NCBI RefSeq assembly: GCF_030160455.1
Contig: NZ_BSOJ01000032.1
Span: forward strand, 62,001-126,000
DNA length: 64,000 bases
Source of the DNA: Limnobacter litoralis
Lineage (GTDB): Bacteria > Pseudomonadota > Gammaproteobacteria > Burkholderiales > Burkholderiaceae_B
Direction: 5' to 3'
Of this stretch, positions 8,104-16,628 are shown one piece after another. The notes beneath the pieces were generated by a model. It was not told the origin of the DNA. It saw nothing but the letters and a program-made list of their open reading frames with translations, and ran no database searches. A program made the position numbers and the translations under genes. Every line of letters begins with the position of its first letter. The first letter of the stretch is position 1.

Positions 8104-9467
8104 CACATTCCATTCAGCGTCGGCTGATGCTGGGCATTTCGCTGGCCATTCTGGTGGTGGGTCTGGTGGGCGGTTTGGTGTCTTTTTGGGCCACCTATCA
8201 GGAGGCCTATGAATTTCAGGATGCGCAGCTGGTGCAGATTGCATCCATGTTTGATGCGGGGCATTTGCCCTTGCCGATCAAAGGCGACTTCCGAATCAAG
8301 CGGAAACGCAGTGAAGACCCCCAGATTTTTGTTCAATATCTGGAAGATCTGGATCACGACGGCGTGGTGGACCACCAGGCAGATCAGATCGGCTTTCAGG
8401 TGAACTTGCCAGATGGCTTAAGCGATCAGGTGGTCAGCAATCAGGAATTTCGGACCTACGTCAAAACGCTGGCCCCGGGCGAGCGCATCGCCATTGCGCA
8501 ATCGGCGGGCGTTCGCGACGACGTGGCTTGGGACAACGCCCTGCGCACCGTGTTGCCTTTTCTGGTGCTGATTCCCGTCTTGTTGTTTGTGGTTGCAGAC
8601 CTGATCCGCAAGTCTTTTCTGCCTGTGTCCAGGTTGTCCCGAGAGGTGGAGGGGCGGGGCGATCAAGAGCTTCACGCCATGCCGCTTGCCGGTGTGCCTT
8701 CGGAGTTGACTGCTTTTGTCCGGGCAATCAATTCCTTGTTGAAGCGCGTGGGTCAGTCCCTGGAAGTTCAGCGCCGTTTCGTGGCGGATTCTGCCCATGA
8801 ATTGAGGTCTCCGCTGACCGCCATTGCCCTGCAGGCCGAGCGTCTGGGTCAAGCCGACCTGTCGGTGGAGGCCAAAGGCCGCCTGATGACTTTGAAGAAC
8901 GGCATCAACCGCTCTCGCCAGTTGCTGGAGCAATTGCTGTCGCTGGCGCGCGAACAAAGCAACACCCAGGAGCGAACCACAGTTGCGACCAGCGCAGTCA
9001 TGCCCGTGTTCAGGCGTGTTCTGGGTGACTTGATGCCCCTTGCCGAAGCCAAGGGCATCGATTTGGGGATCAACTTGCCGGAAAACTCCCGGCTGGATGC
9101 CACGGTGCGCGCCTCTGAGCTGGACCTCACGACCATTCTTAAAAACCTGGTGGACAATGCCATCCGCTACACACCTCAGGGTGGGCGCATTGACTTGGGT
9201 TTGCAGCTTGAAGATGGATTTGCAGTGCTGACCGTCGAAGATTCAGGTAGTGGCATAGAGCCCGATTTAAGGCACCGGGTGTTCGATCCGTTTTACCGGG
9301 TGCTGGGTTCAGACCAAACGGGGTCTGGTCTGGGCTTGTCGATTGTTAAAACGGTGGTCGACCGGCTGGGTGGTCAAATCGAATTGGAGGACGCCATGGC
9401 CTATCCCACCGGTTTGTGCGCGCGCGTTCGGCTTCACACCCTTGGGCGGGGCAGTTCAAGCCTTTGA
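8100..9467 (+). CDS. QseC-like sensor histidine kinase with Ca-loop-like periplasmic motif
   Basis: 455-aa inner-membrane kinase. One membrane helix at about residues 10-33, a periplasmic domain (about 34-150), a second helix (about 151-168), then HAMP-like linker, H-box with His233 (DSAHELRSP), N-box (LVDNAIRYTP), G1 (EDSGSGIEP) and G2 (GSGLGLSIV). The periplasmic part contains an EF-hand/dockerin-like D-x-D-x-D-G-x-x-D run at residues 83-91 (coordinates 8346-8372). I chose the ATG overlapping the regulator stop; an upstream GTG at 8079 is possible. The last 34 bp overlap the convergent flavin reductase-like gene. Confidence 0.88.
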   Translation: MTHSIQRRLMLGISLAILVVGLVGGLVSFWATYQEAYEFQDAQLVQIASMFDAGHLPLPIKGDFRIKRKRSEDPQIFVQYLEDLDHDGVVDHQADQIGFQVNLPDGLSDQVVSNQEFRTYVKTLAPGERIAIAQSAGVRDDVAWDNALRTVLPFLVLIPVLLFVVADLIRKSFLPVSRLSREVEGRGDQELHAMPLAGVPSELTAFVRAINSLLKRVGQSLEVQRRFVADSAHELRSPLTAIALQAERLGQADLSVEAKGRLMTLKNGINRSRQLLEQLLSLAREQSNTQERTTVATSAVMPVFRRVLGDLMPLAEAKGIDLGINLPENSRLDATVRASELDLTTILKNLVDNAIRYTPQGGRIDLGLQLEDGFAVLTVEDSGSGIEPDLRHRVFDPFYRVLGSDQTGSGLGLSIVKTVVDRLGGQIELEDAMAYPTGLCARVRLHTLGRGSSSL

Positions 9468-10042
9468 TCTGTGGTGCTGTAAAGGTCGCCCCCCATTTTG
9501 CCGACAGCCTGCAGCACCGCAGGGTCAATCTGGCCTTCTGCGATGGCATGGTCTGCCACTTCAATGCCTGTGACGTCCAGCAGCATCAGGGTGCCGCCTG
9601 TGGGCAGCCCTGAAATGGTTTGTAACTCGCGCAGCTTGCACTCGTAACGCACCAGCGCCGCCTTCACACCAGGCGCAGCCACGGTGTGGCTTTTCGATTT
9701 TTCCAGCCCAGCCTTCTCAAATTCATCCACCTCGGGTGGAAAAGTGGCGCAGCTGATGTTCATGGCGTCCAGCAGTGGCTGGCTGACCACATTCACCACG
9801 CATTCGCTGGTGTCTTTCAGATTCGTCAGGGTGTCTTTGTTGAGTTGATTGGCGGGTGTTACCTGCACCACACACAGCACGGGCGGGTTGCAGCTGGCCA
9901 CTGTAAAAAACGAGTAAGGGGCCAGGTTGGCCACCCCGTTTTTACCCAAGGTGCTGACCCAGGCAATGGGGCGGGGCAAAACGCCACCCGTTAAAAGCTG
10001 GTAATTTTGTCGGGGGGCGATCTGGGTGGTGTCAAAAAACAT
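9434..10042 (-). CDS. Flavin reductase-like domain protein
   Basis: 202-aa protein of the FMN-binding split-barrel flavin reductase (DIM6/NTAB) family. The N-terminal LLTGGVLPRPIAWVSTLGKNGVANLAPYSFF region is the usual flavin-binding start (shown here only as a family hallmark: PRPIAWVST and NLAPYSFF). Such proteins reduce or carry FMN for partner monooxygenases, but the substrate is not readable. It begins 14 bp after the mdcY-like gene on the same strand, behind an AGGA site, so the two are probably one transcript. Its role in malonate use, if any, is unknown. Confidence 0.82.
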   Translation of the reverse strand: MFFDTTQIAPRQNYQLLTGGVLPRPIAWVSTLGKNGVANLAPYSFFTVASCNPPVLCVVQVTPANQLNKDTLTNLKDTSECVVNVVSQPLLDAMNISCATFPPEVDEFEKAGLEKSKSHTVAAPGVKAALVRYECKLRELQTISGLPTGGTLMLLDVTGIEVADHAIAEGQIDPAVLQAVGKMGGDLYSTTDQRLELPRPRV

Positions 10043-10056
10043 GGTGTTCCTGTGCT

Positions 10057-10725
10057 TCAGTGTTGGGTGCCGTTAATCAGTGGCAGGTTGGCGATCAAAT
10101 CAGCAAAACGCTGGCCTTGAATCATGACGTGGTCGCGCAGCAATTGATTGGCTTTGTCTGCGTTGCCAGAGACGATGGCCTCCACAATTTGTCCGTGTTC
10201 ACCAAACGAGCTGCTGATGCGCCCACGCACACGCAACTGCAGGCGTCGGTAGGGGCGAAGCCGCCTGCGCAGGGCCCACGCTTGCTCTTGCAGAAAGGTG
10301 TTGTGGCTGCCTGCGTAGATCACGCCGTGAAATTCATCGTTTAACTGGTAATACTGGTCTGGGTCCCCACCGTTGGCGACCGCACTTTCGCACTTGGCGT
10401 GCACTTGCTGAAGCATTTTTTGTTCTTCCAGGGTCATGCGTCGGGCTGCAAGGCGGCCACACATGCCTTCAAATTCCCCCATCACCTCGAACATCTCTAC
10501 CAATTCCTGTGCGCTGAGTGTAACCACCACGGCGCCACGTCGTGTTCTTAATTCAACCAGTCCGGCGGTTGCTAACTGGTTTAATGCTTCCCGTATGGGT
10601 GTTCTAGATACCTTAAAGCGCGCGGCCAGTTCTGTTTCGTCAAGGTGACGACCAGGCGGCAGTTCTCCAAACGCGATCAATTCTTCAATCTCATCACGCA
10701 CGTCTTCGGACAGTTTTTTCTTCAT
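10057..10725 (-). CDS. mdcY: GntR/FadR-family repressor, probable MdcY
   Basis: 222-aa regulator with an N-terminal winged helix of GntR type (ELAARFKVSRTPIREALNQL, about residues 33-52) and a C-terminal all-helical FCD ligand domain with its metal-ligand-type Asp and His residues (NDEFHGVIY; REHG-like FGEHGQIVEAI). The ATG at 10725 starts the conserved domain; the longer in-frame extension to 10857 is not credible. It is divergent from the HAD-TRAP-mdc genes, and the shared promoter holds palindromes resembling the ATTGTATACAAT site I recall for Acinetobacter MdcY. It is therefore the likely malonate-responsive repressor of the mdc unit. Confidence 0.82.
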   Translation of the reverse strand: MKKKLSEDVRDEIEELIAFGELPPGRHLDETELAARFKVSRTPIREALNQLATAGLVELRTRRGAVVVTLSAQELVEMFEVMGEFEGMCGRLAARRMTLEEQKMLQQVHAKCESAVANGGDPDQYYQLNDEFHGVIYAGSHNTFLQEQAWALRRRLRPYRRLQLRVRGRISSSFGEHGQIVEAIVSGNADKANQLLRDHVMIQGQRFADLIANLPLINGTQH

Positions 10726-10760
10726 GGCATTTGGGGACTTAGGGTTTTCTTCAATATTGA

Positions 10761-10816
10761 CAATGTATACGAGAGCGCAATATCTTGTATACAGGAAATT
10801 CGAACTTGAATACAAG
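10761..10816. promoter_or_regulatory. Three phased MdcY-type operators in the divergent promoter
   Basis: Three related palindromes: CAATGTATACGA (10761-10772), CTTGTATACAGG (10784-10795) and CTTGAATACAAG (10805-10816). Their centres are 22 and 21 bp apart, about two helical turns, so dimers would stack on one DNA face. They fill the region between the GntR gene and the HAD gene and fit the FCD-type operator core TTGTATACAA. Repression of both divergent units is the inference. Confidence 0.75.
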
Positions 10817-10836
10817 TACAAAAGGAGGGGAGGGCA

Positions 10837-11562
10837 ATGGTCCCAGAGCCACGTCAAGCTGGTCTCAATATTCTGGCTTTCGACGTATTCGGTACTGTGG
10901 TGGATTGGCGTGGCAGCGTGGCTCGTGAAACACGGGAGCTGTGCCTTGCCAGAGGGCTGAACATCAACGCAGAGAAGTTCGCTGACGCATGGCGAAACGG
11001 CTACGCACCTGCGATGGACAGGGTCAGAAAAGGGTTACTGCCCTGGATGAAAATTGATCAGCTCCATCGCTTGATTCTAGACGAAATCATTCCTGAGTTT
11101 GGGCTCGAATCACTGTTAGAACCGGATCGTCAATATTTGAACGGTTGCTGGCATCGCCTTGCACCATGGCCGGATTCAGTCGATGGCCTGACCCGATTGA
11201 AGCGAAGATTTACCATAACAACCCTGTCCAACGGCAACTTTTCGTTGTTAACCAACATGGCTAAAAACGCAGGTTTGCCTTGGGATTGCATTGTGTCCGC
11301 AGAATTATTCAAGCATTACAAACCAGACCCAGAGACTTACCTGGGCCTTGCAAATCTATTGGATGTAAATCCAGAAGAGGTGATGTTGGTGGCCTCGCAC
11401 CCCAGCGATCTTCGCGCTGCGAAGGCTCAGGGATTGAAAACCGCTTACGTCAGGCGACCGCTCGAGATGGGTGAGGGCTCCCCGTTGCCTGAGGTGTTTT
11501 CAGGTGAATTTGATTGGGCTGTGGATGATTTCAACGATCTGGCAGATCAGTTAAAAAAATAA
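10837..11562 (+). CDS. HAD-superfamily hydrolase, haloacid dehalogenase type II-like
   Basis: 241-aa HAD-fold hydrolase. Nucleophile Asp and Thr are in FDVFGTVVD (about residues 12-20), motif II Ser is in TLSNGNF, Lys in HYKPDPETY, and an acidic motif is in ASHPSDLRAA. This matches the type II haloacid dehalogenase subgroup, but the Asn that positions substrate in L-DEX enzymes (SSNAWD) is replaced (SHPSD), so true dehalogenase activity is doubtful. A strong AGGAGG site precedes the ATG. First gene of the malonate transcript, right behind the MdcY-type operators. Confidence 0.78.
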   Translation: MVPEPRQAGLNILAFDVFGTVVDWRGSVARETRELCLARGLNINAEKFADAWRNGYAPAMDRVRKGLLPWMKIDQLHRLILDEIIPEFGLESLLEPDRQYLNGCWHRLAPWPDSVDGLTRLKRRFTITTLSNGNFSLLTNMAKNAGLPWDCIVSAELFKHYKPDPETYLGLANLLDVNPEEVMLVASHPSDLRAAKAQGLKTAYVRRPLEMGEGSPLPEVFSGEFDWAVDDFNDLADQLKK

Positions 11563-11648
11563 CAAGAATAGGCCATTGACAAGGCCTTCGCCCCTGGGTC
11601 CACCTTGGATGACCGGGAAATTGAAGAAGCAAGCTAGGAGATAAAACA

Positions 11649-12668
11649 ATGAGAGTGAAATTCAAACCCATGTTGGCCGGTGTGGCTTTGGCGCTGATGT
11701 CTGTAGGCCCCTTCCAGGCCGCCAATGCTGCGCCAACAGTCATCAAGGTGTCCCATCAATTCCCCGGTGGAACCCTGGATGAGGGTGATTTCCGAGATCG
11801 TCTGGTGCGCCATTTTGCGGCTGAAGTTGAAAAACGCACCAACGGTGAAGTCAAGTTCGAAATCTATCCCGGCAGTTCATTGATGAAAACCAAGGCTCAG
11901 TTCTCTGCAATGCAGCGCGGGTCTCTGGACATGACTATTTATCCCTTGGCTTATGAAGGTGGACGCATTCCCGAGGTCAACATCACGCTGATGCCTGCGA
12001 TGATCACCAGTTATGAGCAGGGGCAGCGTTGGAAAAATGCGCCAATCGGCAAAGCTTTGAGTAAGACGCTGGAAGACAATGGTGTGAAGATCATTACTTG
12101 GGTGTGGCAAGCGGGTGGCATTGCCTCCAAGTCACCGATTGTGCAGCCCAGCGATGTTAAGGGTGTGAAAATTCGTGGTGCCGGTAAAACCATGGACCTG
12201 ATGTTGAAGGCTGCGGGAGGATCCATCACCAACATTCCTTCCAATGAGGTGTATAACGCGCTGCAAACCGGAGTTCTGGATGCAGGCGTCACTTCAAGCA
12301 CGTCCATCATCAGCTTCCGCTTGGAAGAGGTCAGCGATTATCTCACTTCGGCTCGCAAAAACACATTCTGGTACATGTTTGAGCCGCTCCTGATGGCCAA
12401 GTCAACGTTTGATCGCCTTACCCCAGCTCAGCAGAAAATCGTGATGGATGTGGGTGCAAGCCTGGAGAAGTTCGGCATTGACGAGGCCAAAAAGGACGAC
12501 ACCAAAGTGGCTGAAATTTATGAAAAGGCCGGCAAAAAGGTGCTTGATATGGATGACACCAACTTTGCCAAATTCCGCGCCCTGTCCAAGCAATCTGCCT
12601 GGAAAGAGTTTGCCGACCAGGTCAAAGATGGCCAACACTGGATCGACATGGCTGAGGCTGTGAAATAA
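11649..12668 (+). CDS. TRAP transporter periplasmic binding protein (DctP family)
   Basis: 339-aa exported binding protein with a signal peptide ending at about residue 27 (FQAANA|AP). The mature part has the DctP fold pattern: IKVSHQFP near the start, VKFEIYPGSSL, the dicarboxylate-anchoring region VKIRGAGKTMD and NIPSNEVYNALQTGVLDAG. It delivers a carboxylate to the DctQM channel using the ion gradient. Placed between mdcY and mdcA, malonate is the likely substrate, comparable to MatPQM reported in Sinorhizobium. RBS TAGGAG precedes the ATG. Confidence 0.87.
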   Translation: MRVKFKPMLAGVALALMSVGPFQAANAAPTVIKVSHQFPGGTLDEGDFRDRLVRHFAAEVEKRTNGEVKFEIYPGSSLMKTKAQFSAMQRGSLDMTIYPLAYEGGRIPEVNITLMPAMITSYEQGQRWKNAPIGKALSKTLEDNGVKIITWVWQAGGIASKSPIVQPSDVKGVKIRGAGKTMDLMLKAAGGSITNIPSNEVYNALQTGVLDAGVTSSTSIISFRLEEVSDYLTSARKNTFWYMFEPLLMAKSTFDRLTPAQQKIVMDVGASLEKFGIDEAKKDDTKVAEIYEKAGKKVLDMDDTNFAKFRALSKQSAWKEFADQVKDGQHWIDMAEAVK

Positions 12669-12771
12669 ACACTTGGCTTTGGCCGATTTTCTTGCTTAGG
12701 GCGGGGGCTTTGCCGTGTGCTCCTCTCATGGTTGTCCTCGCCCGCCTCAGTTTAATCCGGAGATCTGACTT

Positions 12772-13275
12772 ATGAACAAAGGAGTCTGGCAAGCCTTCCG
12801 GCAGGGGGTGTTTGTAATCAACAAAATGATGGCTTACCTGTCCGCCTTGCTGATTGTGGCGTGTGCGCTAGTTCTGATGTATGAGGTGATGACTCGTTAC
12901 GTCATCCACTATTCCAACGACTGGGTAATCGAGGCCAGTGTTTTCATGTTAATTGCTGCTACTTTCATGGCTTCGGGCCACACCCAAAAAGACCGTGCTC
13001 ACGTGGGCATTGAATTGCTCGATGAAATTATGGCGCCCAAATGGAAGCGCTATCGCTTGTTGTTTGGTGATGCGTTGTCCTTTCTGTTCTGCCTGCTGAT
13101 TACCGTGTTGACCTGGAAATATTTTTACCTGGCCTACTCTGAAGGCTGGGACAGTGGTTCCACCTGGGCCCCCAAGCTCTGGATCCCGTATTCGTTCATG
13201 GCCTTGGGCATGACTTCTTTGAACTTGCAGTTCGTCATCCAGATTGTGGATGGCGTGCGTGGCACTGGAGATTGA
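12772..13275 (+). CDS. TRAP transporter small permease (DctQ family)
   Basis: 167-aa inner-membrane protein with four hydrophobic helices (about residues 20-42, 55-75, 100-122, 138-158), as expected for DctQ. It bridges the binding protein and the large permease. A 103-bp gap after the binding protein gene contains a small GGCGGG/CCCGCC stem (12700-12705 with 12741-12746), a layout often seen where the binding protein needs to be made in excess. Its stop overlaps the start of the large permease gene (ATGA type). Confidence 0.85.
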   Translation: MNKGVWQAFRQGVFVINKMMAYLSALLIVACALVLMYEVMTRYVIHYSNDWVIEASVFMLIAATFMASGHTQKDRAHVGIELLDEIMAPKWKRYRLLFGDALSFLFCLLITVLTWKYFYLAYSEGWDSGSTWAPKLWIPYSFMALGMTSLNLQFVIQIVDGVRGTGD

Positions 13276-14621
13276 CCATGGGCGTCACTGAAATCGGGTT
13301 GTTGTACACAGCCCTGACCCTGCTTTTGCTGTTTTCGGGCATGCCCATTGCATTCGCCCTGGGTTCGTCCGCGGTGGTGGTGATGTATTTTTTCATGCCC
13401 CACAACAACATCGGGTTCATTCCTGAAACCGTGTTCGGCGAGCTCGACAACTTCACTTTGTTAACCATCCCCTTGTTTATTCTCATGGGGGCGGCAATTG
13501 GCAAAACCAGAGCGGCTGTGGACCTGTATGAGGCCGCTTACCGCTGGCTTTACCGCATGCCCGGAAGCCTGGGCGTGGCCAACGTGGTGGGTTGCACCAT
13601 TTTCGCGGCGCTGTGTGGTTCAAGCCCTGCCACCTGTGCCGCCATCGGTGGCATGGGCATTCCTGAAATGCGCAAGCGCGGGTACACCGGTGCGCTGGCC
13701 AGCGGCCTGATTGCGGCCGGTGGCACTTTGGGCATTTTGATTCCGCCCAGCATCACGCTGATTATTTATGGCGTTATGGCTGAGCAATCCATTGGCAAAT
13801 TGTTCATTGCCGGTGTGATACCAGGCTTGTTGCTGGCCTTGTTGTTTGCCATTTACGTGGTGTTTCAATACATTCGCGATCGCCACGCCTGGATGAAAAC
13901 CGCGACCCCAGCCGAGATTGAGGCGGTCAGCCAAAAGGAACACTTCACCTGGACCGAGAAAATGGCCACATTGCCCCGTCTATTGCCATTTATGGTGTTG
14001 ATTGGTGCCGTCATGGTGGCCATGTATGGCGGTTTTGGAACGCCGTCTGAAGTGGCCGGTGTGGGTGCATTTGGATCGATGTTGCTGGTGGCTGCACTGT
14101 ACGGCTGCTACAAGTGGAACGACGTGAAGCACATTCTGTTGGGCGCCGCACGGGAAAGCAGCATGATCATGATGATCATTGCCATGTCCTTCCTGTTTAC
14201 CTATGTGATGAGTTACCTGCGCATCAGCCAGAGCATGGCCGAGTGGTTGGTGGCCTTGCATCTGTCAAAGTGGGTGCTGCTGTTCTGGGTGAACGTACTT
14301 CTGCTGGTGCTGGGCTTTTTCCTGCCGCCCGTGGCGATCATCCTGATGATCACGCCAGTGATCTTGCCACCGATGATTGCAGCAGGCTTCGATCCAGTCT
14401 GGTTTGGAATCGTTTTGACGATCAACATGGAACTGGGCTTGATCACCCCGCCGGTGGGCCTGAACTTGTTCGTCATCAATGGCATTGCGCCCGACATCAA
14501 GTTTGGCGAAATCCTTCGGGGTGTCATGCCATTCATCGTCATCATGATTCTTTACATCGTGTTGTTGGCTGTGTTTCCCGACATCGTGATGTGGTTGCCC
14601 AACACCTTCTACACCAACTGA
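13272..14621 (+). CDS. TRAP transporter large permease (DctM family)
   Basis: 449-aa membrane protein with about 12 hydrophobic segments and the family hallmarks FALGSSAVVV, the GSSPATCAAIGGMG loop near residue 117, GTLGILIPPS and the C-terminal ELGLITPPVGLNLFV. It forms the ion-coupled channel of the TRAP system. Encoded in the same run as dctP- and dctQ-like genes and just 19 bp before mdcA, which supports malonate uptake as the function. Confidence 0.88.
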   Translation: MTMGVTEIGLLYTALTLLLLFSGMPIAFALGSSAVVVMYFFMPHNNIGFIPETVFGELDNFTLLTIPLFILMGAAIGKTRAAVDLYEAAYRWLYRMPGSLGVANVVGCTIFAALCGSSPATCAAIGGMGIPEMRKRGYTGALASGLIAAGGTLGILIPPSITLIIYGVMAEQSIGKLFIAGVIPGLLLALLFAIYVVFQYIRDRHAWMKTATPAEIEAVSQKEHFTWTEKMATLPRLLPFMVLIGAVMVAMYGGFGTPSEVAGVGAFGSMLLVAALYGCYKWNDVKHILLGAARESSMIMMIIAMSFLFTYVMSYLRISQSMAEWLVALHLSKWVLLFWVNVLLLVLGFFLPPVAIILMITPVILPPMIAAGFDPVWFGIVLTINMELGLITPPVGLNLFVINGIAPDIKFGEILRGVMPFIVIMILYIVLLAVFPDIVMWLPNTFYTN

Positions 14622-14640
14622 CACAAGGTTGTGACATTTC

Positions 14641-16296
14641 ATGAACCAAGATTCAACACATTGGCGCACGGGTCAGCAGTCCAAAGCTGACCGGCTTGAA
14701 AGGGCCAAACGAATCGCTCCTGCAAAGCTGGTGGATTCCAGCTTGGCAGTGGCCTTGCTGGAGGCGGTTTTGCAGCCTCGTGACCGGGTTTGTCTTGAGG
14801 GCAACAACCAAAAGCAGGCAGACTTTTTGGCCCAGTGCCTGGCCAAGGTCAACCCTGAAAAAATCAATCATTTGCACATGCTGCAAAGTGTGGTGGCCCT
14901 GCCCGAACACACCGCCCTGTTTGAAAAGGGCATCGCCAGTGAAATTGATTTTTCTTTTTCAGGCCCGCAGGGGGCAAGATTGGCCAACCTGGTGACGGCA
15001 GGCAAAATCAAGATCAATGCCATTCACACCTACTTGGAGCTTTTTGGGCGATATTTCGTTGATTTAACACCCAATGTGGCCTTTATCGCGGCCGAGGCAG
15101 CCGACGCACAGGGCAACCTGTACACCGGACCCAACACGGAGGACACGCCCGCCATTGTGGAGGCCACCGCGTTTAAGAACGGCATCGTGATCGTGCAGGT
15201 CAACGACCTGCGCGACAGTCTGCCGCGGGTAGATATTCCCGCCGACTGGGTGGATTTTGTGATCGTGGCACCGCGCCCCAATTACATCGAGCCGCTGTTT
15301 ACGCGTGACCCCGCCCAAATTTCCGAAATTCAGGTTTTGATGGCGATGATGGTCATCAAGGGCATTTACGCGGAATACGGCGTGAAGCGCCTGAATCACG
15401 GCATCGGCTTTGACACGGCGGCCATCGAGTTGTTGTTGCCGACCTACGCCGAGTCGCTGGGCCTGAAAGGGCAGATTTGCACCCATTGGGCACTTAATCC
15501 CCACCCCGCGCTGATTCCCGCCATTGAGGCCGGTTTTGTTCAATCGGTTCACAGTTTCGGCAGTGAACTGGGCATGGAGAAATACATCGCCGCGCGGCCA
15601 GACGTCTTTTTCACAGGGGCCGACGGCTCCATGCGGTCCAACCGTGCCTTTTCGCAAGCGGCGGGCCACTACGCCTGCGACCTGTTCATCGGCTCAACTT
15701 TGCAGATCGACACATTTGGCAACAGTTCCACGGCCACCAAGGGCCGAATCACCGGCTTTGGCGGTGCGCCCAACATGGGGGCAGATGCCCGTGGGCGTCG
15801 GCATGAAAGTGCAGCCTGGTTGAAGGCAGGCCGCCAGGCGCAGCACAAACCCAATCACATTCCGAGGGGGCGCAAGCTGGTGGTTCAAATGGTGGAAACC
15901 TTCCGCGAGCACATGGCACCGGCCTTTGTGGAGCGGCTGGATGCCTGGGATCTCGCCGATTCGATGGGGCTGAATAACCCACCCGTCATGATTTACGGAG
16001 ACGACGTGACCCACATCGTTACGGAAGAGGGCATTGCCAACCTGCTCCTGTGCCGAAACGACGAAGAACGTGAGCAGGCCATTCGCGGGGTTGCCGGGTA
16101 CACCTCTGTGGGCTTGGGTCGAGATCAGGCGATGGTGGACGCGCTGCGTGCCCGTGGCGTGATTAAGCGTGCTGAAGACCTCGGCATTTCAATTCGACAG
16201 GCCAGCCGTGACTTGCTGGCCGCCAAAACCGTCAAGGACCTGGTTCGTGCCTCCGGTGGGTTGTACAACCCGCCAAGCCGTTTCAGAAACTGGTGA
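14641..16296 (+). CDS. mdcA: Malonate decarboxylase alpha subunit (ACP transferase)
   Basis: 551-aa acetyl-S-ACP:malonate ACP transferase. It swaps acetate for malonate on the ACP subunit to form malonyl-S-ACP and free acetate. The sequence is a two-lobed CoA-transferase-like protein with motifs typical of MdcA, including NPEKINHLHMLQSVV, the glycine-rich FGGAPNMGADARGRRHES and the C-terminal GLYNPPSRFRNW. Full length for the family. First gene of the classical mdcA-C-D-E-G-B-H order found here. Confidence 0.95.
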   Translation: MNQDSTHWRTGQQSKADRLERAKRIAPAKLVDSSLAVALLEAVLQPRDRVCLEGNNQKQADFLAQCLAKVNPEKINHLHMLQSVVALPEHTALFEKGIASEIDFSFSGPQGARLANLVTAGKIKINAIHTYLELFGRYFVDLTPNVAFIAAEAADAQGNLYTGPNTEDTPAIVEATAFKNGIVIVQVNDLRDSLPRVDIPADWVDFVIVAPRPNYIEPLFTRDPAQISEIQVLMAMMVIKGIYAEYGVKRLNHGIGFDTAAIELLLPTYAESLGLKGQICTHWALNPHPALIPAIEAGFVQSVHSFGSELGMEKYIAARPDVFFTGADGSMRSNRAFSQAAGHYACDLFIGSTLQIDTFGNSSTATKGRITGFGGAPNMGADARGRRHESAAWLKAGRQAQHKPNHIPRGRKLVVQMVETFREHMAPAFVERLDAWDLADSMGLNNPPVMIYGDDVTHIVTEEGIANLLLCRNDEEREQAIRGVAGYTSVGLGRDQAMVDALRARGVIKRAEDLGISIRQASRDLLAAKTVKDLVRASGGLYNPPSRFRNW

Positions 16297-16313
16297 TCAA
16301 CAGGATTGAACAC

Positions 16314-16628
16314 ATGGAAAATTTGACATACCGGCTTGACAGTCGACCCCAGCCCCGAGGCAGCGACCCTGTGCTCGTGGGGGTGACAGCCTCCGGCAAT
16401 TGCGAGGTGTTGCTGGAAGCCAGCACCGACAAAAGTGCATGCACCGTGCAGGTACAGACGTCAGCCATGGGGTTTGCGCCCATTTGGCAAGCTGTTCTAT
16501 CTGATTTTGCCCAACGCCATGCGGCAGGTGGCCTCAGCATTGAAATTCACGATGTGGGCGCCACGCCCGCGGTGGTCAGCCTGCGTTTGGGGCAGGCCAT
16601 TGAGGCTTGGGAGACACAACATGGCTGA
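16314..16628 (+). CDS. mdcC: Malonate decarboxylase acyl carrier protein (delta subunit)
   Basis: 104-aa acyl carrier protein with a covalently bound phosphoribosyl-dephospho-CoA prosthetic group. The attachment serine is Ser27 in VTASGNCEVLLE, the hallmark of MdcC. The ATG at 16314 has an AGGA site 8 bases upstream; a GTG at 16293 overlapping the mdcA stop is in frame but gives an odd N-terminal extension. The last 8 bases overlap the start of mdcD. Confidence 0.92.
   Translation: MENLTYRLDSRPQPRGSDPVLVGVTASGNCEVLLEASTDKSACTVQVQTSAMGFAPIWQAVLSDFAQRHAAGGLSIEIHDVGATPAVVSLRLGQAIEAWETQHG

Noticed and set aside
12700-12746. GGCGGG/CCCGCC stem between the TRAP binding protein and DctQ-type genes as a terminator
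   Set aside because: Six-bp stem, long loop, no T run; at most a processing or attenuation element.
16435-16620. N-terminal extension of mdcD by 62 codons
   Set aside because: It runs out of frame through mdcC; the MdcD family begins at the ATG at 16621.
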